DNA of 64,000 bases from Sphingobacteriales bacterium (lineage in GTDB: Bacteria > Bacteroidota > Bacteroidia > Chitinophagales > JADIYW01), in contig CP064984.1 of assembly GCA_016699615.1 (NCBI GenBank), positions 1,054,001 to 1,118,000 on the forward strand. Reading direction: 5' to 3'. Each line of letters begins with the position of its first letter. Within the stretch, counting starts at the first letter, position 1. A program made the position numbers and the translations under genes. Of the stretch, positions 57,801-64,000 are shown one piece after another. Below the pieces are notes generated by a model that worked only from the letters and a program-made list of their open reading frames with translations, was not told the DNA's origin and did not search any database.

Positions 57801-60800
57801 ATAACTGCATATGTTGTCGTCGTTGTCGGACTTACTGATAATGTTGTGCCTGTTGCGCCTGTGATTATTGTAAATGATGTACAGCCTGCATTTGATGTGT
57901 ACCATTGCTGTTGACTGATTGTGCCACTCGCTACACTATATCCTAATGTTGTACTTGTACCTGAACATATCGCAGATGGTGTCGCTGTTGCTGTTACATC
58001 TGGTTTGGCTCCTACGGTAACTGTTACACATGAGGTATCTCTACAACCTGCAGCTGTCTGTACGATAACTGCATATGTTGTCGTCGTTGTCGGACTTACT
58101 GATAATGTTGCGCCTGTTGCGCCTGTGATTATTGTAAATGATGTACAGCCTGCATTTGATGTGTACCATTGTTGTTGACTGATTGTGCCACTCGCTACAC
58201 TATATCCTAATGTTGTACTTGTACCTGAACATATCGCAGATGGTGTCGCTGTTGCTGTTACATCTGGCTTTGCTCCTACGGTAACTGTTACACATGAGGT
58301 ATCTCTACAACCTGCAGCTGTCTGTACGATAACTGCATATGTTGTCGTCGTTGTTGGACTTACTGATAATGTTGCGCCTGTTGCGCCTGTGATTATTGTA
58401 AATGATGTACAGCCTGCATTTGATGTGTACCATTGTTGTTGACTGATTGTGCCACTCGCTACACTATATCCTAATGTTGTACTTGTACCTGAACATATCG
58501 CAGATGGTGTCGCTGTTGCTGTTACATCTGGCTTTGCTCCTACGGTAACTGTTACACATGAGGTATCTCTACAACCTGCAGCTGTCTGTACGATAACTGC
58601 ATATGTTGTCGTCGTTGTCGGACTTACTGATAATGTTGCGCCTGTTGCGCCTGTGATTATTGTAAATGATGTACAGCCTGTATTTGATGTGTACCATTGT
58701 TGTTGACTGATTGTGCCACTCGCTACACTATATCCTAATGTTGTACTTGTACCTGAACATATCGCAGATGGTGTCGCTGTTGCTGTTACATCTGGTTTGG
58801 CTCCTACGGTAACTGTTACACATGAGGTATCTCTACAACCTGCAGCTGTCTGTACGATAACTGCATATGTTGTCGTCGTTGTCGGACTTACTGATAATGT
58901 TGCGCCTGTTGCGCCTGTGATTATTGTAAATGATGTACAGCCTGCATTTGATGTGTACCATTGCTGTTGACTGATTGTGCCACTCACTACACTATATCCT
59001 AATGTTGTACTTGTACCTGAACATATCGCAGATGGTGTCGCTGTTGCTGTTACATCTGGTTTGGCATTTACTATTATTGTATTACATACTGTATCTCTAC
59101 AGCCAGTTGTACCATCTACAAAAATAACACGACCAGTATATGTACCTATATTATTTATTATCTGAGACGGTAAATTAACAACACCAGTACTATTTGAAAT
59201 GTTACCTATAAATGAACCTGTTTGGCAGTTTTGACTACCAGAACCAAAACTAAAATAAAATATTCCAGAACTTGATGATGTAGCTGTCATTGTTGTACTT
59301 ACTCCTATTCCACAAATATTAATGTTAGATAACGTTACATCTGGACAAGCTAACTCTAAGCCTTCTATATCTACAAGTCCTGCAGCAAAAGTATTTGCTA
59401 AAAATATATTCGAACCATTACCTGCTGTAATTTCAAAAAGGTTACTAAAACCACTAGCAGAATTATCCTCGAACCCAATTAATCTATTGCCACTAAAATC
59501 CCAAGTTAATCCATCCAAACCATTTGGTGCTGTATTATCATCATATGTGGATATTCCTGAACCTGTAGTTGAATTGATGATATATACATCCTTGTCATCG
59601 GTCTCAGATACATACAAATTTCCACTATAATCAAAAGTAAGGGACTCCGCGTCATTCAGATTACCGCCTCCTGGTTTTGTCATTTGTACAGGATAACCAC
59701 TTATAATAGCAGCTGTGGTCTTATTAAACTTGTACAAATCTCCACCTGCTTTAGAACCACCATACAAATCCCCAGTTGCTGGATCTATGGCAAGACTTTC
59801 GATATCCTGACCTCCTGCAGCAATAGAGCCTATCACAGTTGCACATGGCTGCTGACCATTTACGAGGTCATTTATTTTGATTTTGAGTAGTACAGGGGCA
59901 TTGAATGAACCTAAGGACTTATTAGATGTGAAATAATATTCATTTGTAGTTGGGTCCCATGCGGCAGACTCCAATTCGGAACCTCCGGAAATATTGATAT
60001 TAGTGCTACTAACACAGTTGTTACTAGACCATTTAATTAGCCCCCAATCTGTTGTAGTGCTGTTGACCCCTGATTGTGTAGACCAATTTGTGACTGAAAA
60101 TAAATGTCCATCATTTTCATTTATTGCCCATAAAGCGGAATTAAGACATGGTATTGGAGCACTAGAACAATTAACTGGTGCAACCACAATTGTTGTATCC
60201 TTAAAACAGGCATTGCTACCATTAAACAAGCGTAAAGTATAAGTTCCGCCTGTATTAGGTATTGCCGTTTGCACATCTTGAGGTAAACTAATAGTAGATG
60301 CCGATGCATAATCAGGTGTGCCACTATAAACAGCACCCGTGCTCACTCCATATCTGTCGGCGTTTGACACACCTGTTAAGGTTATTTTTCCATTGTTATT
60401 AGCAGTTGCCCCGGTACATGTTGGGGCTGTTTGGCTTGTTGTAATTGCCGAAGGGTTTGTACAAGAACTTGAACACGATGCTGGTGCAGTATAGGTTGAA
60501 GTGCCACTACATGCTACATCCGCACTAAATACTGCGGTAACAGTATATAAATTAGTGGCTGTTCCTACTGTTGCTGTAGATGCAAAATCTATTAATAAAT
60601 TATCTAACACCAATACGATTGAATCTACATTGTATAATGGTGTAATAAATAATGGATAACATGTTGAGGTACTTGGATCGCATGGTGTATTTAATTCTCC
60701 TGTGAATACAATGCCACAACCTGATTCTATTTGATAATTGTCTTCTGATACAAATTCTGGCTCTGGTACATTTACAACTAATACTTCGCCACTATTGGTT

Positions 60801-63800
60801 CTTGAGGCACAATTAACCGCAAGTGTTGTATAATACCAATCAAAATCAATCTTTGTCGTGTCTTCATTATACGTATAACAACAGGCTGTCCATTTAAAAT
60901 TCATATTTACCATCAATAAACTATCCGGATTTTGGATTGAGTCTATGATGATTGGCCATGAATTGCCTATATTATATAATGTTATTGTTGTCGTATTATT
61001 TGCAATGTTTTGTTGTACTAATACTTCTCCTGCTCCGTCTCCTACTACTGTACATGAACCATAACGGTTACAAACATCTATTAATCCTAAAGTATCTACT
61101 AATGCTGGTACTGATATTACTAATGAATCTACTGTATACTTTAAATCAAATATCATATCTCCATTATTATCTAATGGATAACATTGATTTAGTGTTCCTG
61201 AACAGTTATTGGCTAAACTAAAGTCTAATGATGCTTTACATCCTAATTCGTATGCTAAATTTGCAGCTGTAGTGAAATTATCAAATACAAATAAATCTAT
61301 ATCGTCTGTTGCTGTCTTAGTTCTTGGTGAACATGAGTTTGGTAAATCTCTGTAATGGTAATTTATATTATAATATGCATCTTCTGCAATCTGATAACAA
61401 CAGCCATCATACTCTAATGTCATATTAAATATATATAAACTATCAAAGTTTTGATAGTTATCTTCTTTTATTGGCCAGTGGTTACCACCATTGCTAAGTA
61501 CTATTCTTGTACTTGTTGCAGTTGGGTGAGTAACTGTGATGCCATCTCCTGCTGTACTTCCTATAGTATAGTTTGTACCATTTGATAGACGTAAAGTCGC
61601 TCCACTTGGTAAACTATCTAATCTTAATCCTACAAAATTTAAAGTAATTGAATCTAAATAGTATTGTGGTCTAAATTCATTTGGGAATCTATCTGTAACA
61701 CCATTCGCACAATCATTCACAATGTATGAACTAATATCTACCTTACAGTTTGGCACTGCTGTATTATGTGTTGCATATACTTTAATACTATCATTATTAT
61801 TGTAATATGCTATACTATATGCCTCATCTCTATATCCATATGAGGTTTCTGATGGTTTATGGTAGAAAGTCTCATAAGTAATCATGTCTGGAGTAGCTGC
61901 TGTATCTATAACCTGATAGGAGTTTACAAAATTGATTGGTGGATAGCTTTCTCTAAATGTAAAATTAAATAGATTATTATTACATGCATATGGTGCTTGA
62001 CTTGTATTTACCTTATAATAGGTTATAAAATATAAGCTATCTCCTGCCTGAATTGTTCTTCCTGTACATGGTAGACTTAATCTAAAAGTATCTATAATTC
62101 TTGTACCTAAATCTCTTGTTGTTCTTGTGATACAACTTGTAGAAATACCTATATATGTTCCTGCTTGTGTTACAAAATATACTGAATCTACCATTAAGAA
62201 ATCTAATGGATCATTATATCTTGGTGTGCCTCCTGGTGCATATTGGTCATTCACCCATGTGAACACACTTAATGTTGTGTCAAAATTGAAACTCACCTTT
62301 GACATAACTCTTACTGTATCACAGCTCGCTTGTATATCTCTACTATTACCTGGATTTGCTAATCCACTTAGTGTACTATCTTGATATCCTAAAGTTATTC
62401 TGCTTACATTAAATGTATGTACATTCACTAGCCATGGACATTCCGCTCTTACTCCTCCAACTGCATAACTAGTTTCTCCTGAACAACTTCTCTTAAATTC
62501 GCAACAAACTGTGCCATCTGTTTGACGGCATGCATAGGTTAAATCTTTACTTTGTATATAACCTGCTATTGGTCTAGATAATAGTGGGTATGGTACACAT
62601 GGGTAAGATGGTCCATAACCGTTGGTTACAAATTTGATGGATAAATTATTTGTTCCTCCTGTTGGCGTTTGTACTTGTTCCTTTAAGTATAATTTTAAAC
62701 AAACAATGCTATCACCACTCACAACTGTAGTATCATAGTGATGTCCTAAATATCCTGGATTAAGTGCTAACCACTGTGCTGGTGTAATATCTGTATGATG
62801 AAAATAGCTTCCACCAAAAAATGATGGATCTATATTATTATTTCTAACACTATCTGCATGTGCCTTATTTTTAGTATTATTCATACACACTTTTAATACC
62901 AACTGTGTATCGTTCGGGCATTCGGCTATACCAAAGTGTGTATAATCATATCTTAAGGTATGTAAGTTCGCACCTCCGTATGGTGTAACAGATACATCAT
63001 CCGATAATTCGTTATTGAGTGAAGTATTGGAACCATCTGAACGCTCATCCATTAGTATGCCTCTCTGTGCATTTTCTGTTGTACATATTCCGCCTGAAGT
63101 ACCTGATATACTACCATCACAGTTCTTTGTCGTATCTGGTGTGATACCAAAACATCTATCAAAGAATAACTGTGCATCTGGACGGTAACAAAAATCGCCT
63201 AGTGCTGTACAACTTCCTCTATTTTCTGTTGTGCCACTTGCTTGGCATTTTAATCTAAGTGCTGCTCTTATCGTAATATCTCCTGAAAACTCATCTATGA
63301 AGCCATCGGTATCTAAACCTGAATTGAAAAAGCCTGGAATGGCTGTAGTGTTATTCGCTAAGTTTACAGTCCATCTTCTTTGGGCATCTACTGTAATACC
63401 ACTACCTGATATGGCTACTCCATTGATGTAGACCGTATCAATATCATACATATTACAATTTCTGCTATCTAATACAAACTTAAATCCGCCTAAGGTATCG
63501 GCACCTACTACTTTTACTTTATAATCTACATATCCATTAGAACAATAGCTTGGCATCGTGTAATTAAAACTATCTAATGATACATTTGAAATGGCATAAA
63601 TAGGTTGGTTGATTTGTGCTGATGCTGTTTGTCCACTATATAATAATGAATCTCTGAACTCACCTGAAAAACATAAGCGATATATTGCCTTAAATGTTGG
63701 GTATACACATGTATTGGTAACTAGCCCTAAACGATCAATCTGCCATGATACATTTGTTATTGTATTTGTAGCATCTATAAATCCATCTCCATCTAATCCA

Positions 63801-64000
63801 TCAAAGAAACCTGGAATCGCAGTTGTATTGTTGGTTAAATCTACCGTATAGATGCCACCACTATATTGTAAGTGACTTCCGCCTAATCTTACGCCGTTGA
63901 TAATCACACTATCTACTGTATATTGTGTACAGCCTCTAGTATCTAACTGGAATTTAACCTCTGATATTGTATCATATTGTGCCCCACCTGATAGTTGTAA
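54845..64000 (-). CDS. Giant surface protein, N-terminal 3,050 codons visible (runs off window)
   Basis: The frame is open from the window edge (QLSGGAQYDTISEVKFQLDT before the first apparent start at 63907) to a TAG at 54845. Order from the N-terminus: about 1,150 residues of divergent beta-rich repeats with phrases such as YVDYKVKVVGADTLGGFKFV and SLYIFNMTLEYDGCCYQIAE; a segment with SCTNPSAITTSQTAPTC; a propeller-like domain (LNSALWAINENDGHLFSVTN, GQDIESLAIDPATGDLYGGS, NAESLTF-type strands); five identical 88-residue Ig-like repeats; a PKD-like domain (NTYLWTINGNGVIVGSS); then nearly two superrepeats. The composition is Thr/Ser/Asp/Cys-rich and Lys-poor. Likely a cell-surface adhesin or motility polymer exported by the T9SS. 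Confidence 0.85.
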   Translation of the reverse strand, partial: LQLSGGAQYDTISEVKFQLDTRGCTQYTVDSVIINGVRLGGSHLQYSGGIYTVDLTNNTTAIPGFFDGLDGDGFIDATNTITNVSWQIDRLGLVTNTCVYPTFKAIYRLCFSGEFRDSLLYSGQTASAQINQPIYAISNVSLDSFNYTMPSYCSNGYVDYKVKVVGADTLGGFKFVLDSRNCNMYDIDTVYINGVAISGSGITVDAQRRWTVNLANNTTAIPGFFNSGLDTDGFIDEFSGDITIRAALRLKCQASGTTENRGSCTALGDFCYRPDAQLFFDRCFGITPDTTKNCDGSISGTSGGICTTENAQRGILMDERSDGSNTSLNNELSDDVSVTPYGGANLHTLRYDYTHFGIAECPNDTQLVLKVCMNNTKNKAHADSVRNNNIDPSFFGGSYFHHTDITPAQWLALNPGYLGHHYDTTVVSGDSIVCLKLYLKEQVQTPTGGTNNLSIKFVTNGYGPSYPCVPYPLLSRPIAGYIQSKDLTYACRQTDGTVCCEFKRSCSGETSYAVGGVRAECPWLVNVHTFNVSRITLGYQDSTLSGLANPGNSRDIQASCDTVRVMSKVSFNFDTTLSVFTWVNDQYAPGGTPRYNDPLDFLMVDSVYFVTQAGTYIGISTSCITRTTRDLGTRIIDTFRLSLPCTGRTIQAGDSLYFITYYKVNTSQAPYACNNNLFNFTFRESYPPINFVNSYQVIDTAATPDMITYETFYHKPSETSYGYRDEAYSIAYYNNNDSIKVYATHNTAVPNCKVDISSYIVNDCANGVTDRFPNEFRPQYYLDSITLNFVGLRLDSLPSGATLRLSNGTNYTIGSTAGDGITVTHPTATSTRIVLSNGGNHWPIKEDNYQNFDSLYIFNMTLEYDGCCYQIAEDAYYNINYHYRDLPNSCSPRTKTATDDIDLFVFDNFTTAANLAYELGCKASLDFSLANNCSGTLNQCYPLDNNGDMIFDLKYTVDSLVISVPALVDTLGLIDVCNRYGSCTVVGDGAGEVLVQQNIANNTTTITLYNIGNSWPIIIDSIQNPDSLLMVNMNFKWTACCYTYNEDTTKIDFDWYYTTLAVNCASRTNSGEVLVVNVPEPEFVSEDNYQIESGCGIVFTGELNTPCDPSTSTCYPLFITPLYNVDSIVLVLDNLLIDFASTATVGTATNLYTVTAVFSADVACSGTSTYTAPASCSSSCTNPSAITTSQTAPTCTGATANNNGKITLTGVSNADRYGVSTGAVYSGTPDYASASTISLPQDVQTAIPNTGGTYTLRLFNGSNACFKDTTIVVAPVNCSSAPIPCLNSALWAINENDGHLFSVTNWSTQSGVNSTTTDWGLIKWSSNNCVSSTNINISGGSELESAAWDPTTNEYYFTSNKSLGSFNAPVLLKIKINDLVNGQQPCATVIGSIAAGGQDIESLAIDPATGDLYGGSKAGGDLYKFNKTTAAIISGYPVQMTKPGGGNLNDAESLTFDYSGNLYVSETDDKDVYIINSTTGSGISTYDDNTAPNGLDGLTWDFSGNRLIGFEDNSASGFSNLFEITAGNGSNIFLANTFAAGLVDIEGLELACPDVTLSNINICGIGVSTTMTATSSSSGIFYFSFGSGSQNCQTGSFIGNISNSTGVVNLPSQIINNIGTYTGRVIFVDGTTGCRDTVCNTIIVNAKPDVTATATPSAICSGTSTTLGYSVVSGTISQQQWYTSNAGCTSFTIITGATGATLSVSPTTTTTYAVIVQTAAGCRDTSCVTVTVGAKPDVTATATPSAICSGTSTTLGYSVASGTISQQQWYTSNTGCTSFTIITGATGATLSVSPTTTTTYAVIVQTAAGCRDTSCVTVTVGAKPDVTATATPSAICSGTSTTLGYSVASGTISQQQWYTSNAGCTSFTIITGATGATLSVSPTTTTTYAVIVQTAAGCRDTSCVTVTVGAKPDVTATATPSAICSGTSTTLGYSVASGTISQQQWYTSNAGCTSFTIITGATGATLSVSPTTTTTYAVIVQTAAGCRDTSCVTVTVGAKPDVTATATPSAICSGTSTTLGYSVASGTISQQQWYTSNAGCTSFTIITGATGTTLSVSPTTTTTYAVIVQTAAGCRDTSCVTVTANQFPLCNINGSTSVCSENIGGIYTGPVGMNTYLWTINGNGVIVGSSTGQSVSVNAGLTGSYTLNLTVTNNNCSSICTSDAINIDSIYMITIEKKTCEISDTGTVITRLAASNGCDTMITTITTLDSNTILIDTTICLGSTVTVGTSTYNATGVYVDTLASEITGCDSIITTNVIVLEPTASRIDTMLCIGSVVDINGISYTSGVYEQVLIGSNGCDSILVIDIQELESPEVLVDATICEGEQVEVRGRVYTTTTIGDVFVVPSTIGGCDTVYTVNVIVLEDGDTIEVSRTICEGECVVIDGVNYCGAMDEYIEVDNVECTGMVHLVITETQIDSTEIDSTVCYGSYVNVGGEVYSESGTYTVVTTGSSSCDSVITLNLTVLPELLPTVIDTVICLGETVEIGGYTYNATGVYTQTLTNATGCDSIVEVSVEVLLANDTIEMLEAVCEGDSVAIGGVNYGAGLHYIELSTGTCTGTIALTVTENVSTSSVIDTATCEGVVRIGLQTYTATGAYTQVLENALGCDSIVTINVTIENGGSKEVVDTAICSGESVSYYGQTFSSTGTYQIVYPSEEGCTDTLVLNVLVNYPVTVTIDTMICLGSTVTVGTSTYNATGVYVDTLASEITGCDSIITTNVIVLEPLASRIDTMLCIGSVVDINGISYTSGGVYEQVLIGSNGCDSILVIDIQELESPEVLVDATICEGEQTEVRGRVYTTTTIGDVFVVPSTIGGCDTVYTVNVIVLEDGDTIEVSRTICEGECVVIDGVNYCGAMDEYIEVDNVECTGMVHLVITETQIDSTEIDSTVCYGSYVNVGGEVYSESGTYTVVTTGSSTCDSVITLNLTVLPEILPTVIDTVICLGETVEIGGYTYNATGVYTQTLTNATGCDSIVEVSVEVLLANDTIEMLEAVCEGDSVAIGGVNYGAGLHYIELSTGTCTGTIALTVTENVSTSSVIDTATCEGVVRIGLQT
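57747..59066 (-). repeat. Five tandem 264-bp (88-aa) Ig-like repeats
   Basis: Five units with a 264-bp period encode KPDVTATATPSAICSGTSTT, then WYTSNAGCTSFTIITGATGA and YAVIVQTAAGCRDTSCVTVT. They differ by single substitutions (A/T, V/A). Each has a conserved Cys set. Length and pattern fit a bacterial Ig/PKD-like domain. Confidence 0.9.

Noticed and set aside
57747..59066. Regular repeats that might be a CRISPR array
   Set aside because: The 264-bp units are coding, contiguous and without spacers; they encode Ig-like protein repeats.
57921..59165. Five similar plus-strand open frames of about 85 codons
   Set aside because: They are antisense shadows of the 88-aa repeats; identity follows from the repeat itself.

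Overview
The window reads as a chromosomal segment of a low-GC member of the Bacteroidota, probably close to the Chitinophagales/Saprospiria-type lineages. The evidence is the gene set: gldA-gldF-gldG, a PorP/SprF protein, an OmpA/PD40 protein, a giant protein with a gliding-motility (type B) C-terminal sorting domain, a GIN-domain protein, DUF4199 and DUF4293 proteins, a catalytically degenerate dihydroorotase and a fused hisB. Shine-Dalgarno sites are generally absent, and a few TAnnTTTG-type -7 boxes are visible. No phage, transposase or CRISPR array was found.

Layout. 1-4241 (minus): a five-gene operon of two small unknown proteins, a membrane-anchored J-like protein, a short GrpE-like protein and an Hsp70 that runs off the window. 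4242-6128: a non-coding, repeat-rich accessory stretch around one 164-codon unknown gene. It holds a strongly folded region ending in an orphan terminator, degenerate 49-bp repeats and a nested palindrome. 6129-11833 (plus): a lipoprotein with an apparent ATA start, tRNA-Leu(GAG), a BatA-like protein, PyrC-like, DUF4199 and a GT2 glycosyltransferase. 11835-16163 (minus): rsgA and gldG-gldF-gldA. 16227-21278: GIN-domain protein, lipoproteins, ridA-recX, gcvT and glyS. 21279-21633: a terminator, the remnant of an mscS gene and a palindromic repeat. 21634-26586 (minus): mutL, rnhB, an ABC exporter and truA. 26672-34353: DUF4293, lpxH-like, proS, an Asn/Trp-rich secreted protein and an outer-membrane beta-barrel. 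34479-35360: a decayed lipoprotein gene. 35478-39850 (minus): hisG-hisD-hisC-hisB. 40045-44452 (minus): BamA-like, DedA, epimerase and a DUF4403-like protein. 44584-64000 (minus): a type IX secretion locus with an OmpA/PD40 protein, PorP/SprF and a giant repetitive surface protein of more than 5,200 codons, incomplete at its N-terminus.

How the genes work together. The terminal locus is a secreted giant adhesin-type substrate with its PorP/SprF outer-membrane partner and an OmpA peptidoglycan-binding partner. The Gld ABC genes elsewhere in the window belong to the same gliding/T9SS biology. The his cluster supplies four histidine-pathway proteins in one transcription unit. The Hsp70 operon looks like a dedicated, membrane-linked chaperone set and is the best candidate for an undescribed system.

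An unusual number of conserved genes are broken. The BatA-like gene and the OmpA gene are frameshifted. GlyRS, PorP and the giant protein each carry an in-frame TAG. The giant gene has four further frame breaks, visible as departures from its own repeat period. Whether these are consensus errors or real lesions cannot be decided from one sequence.
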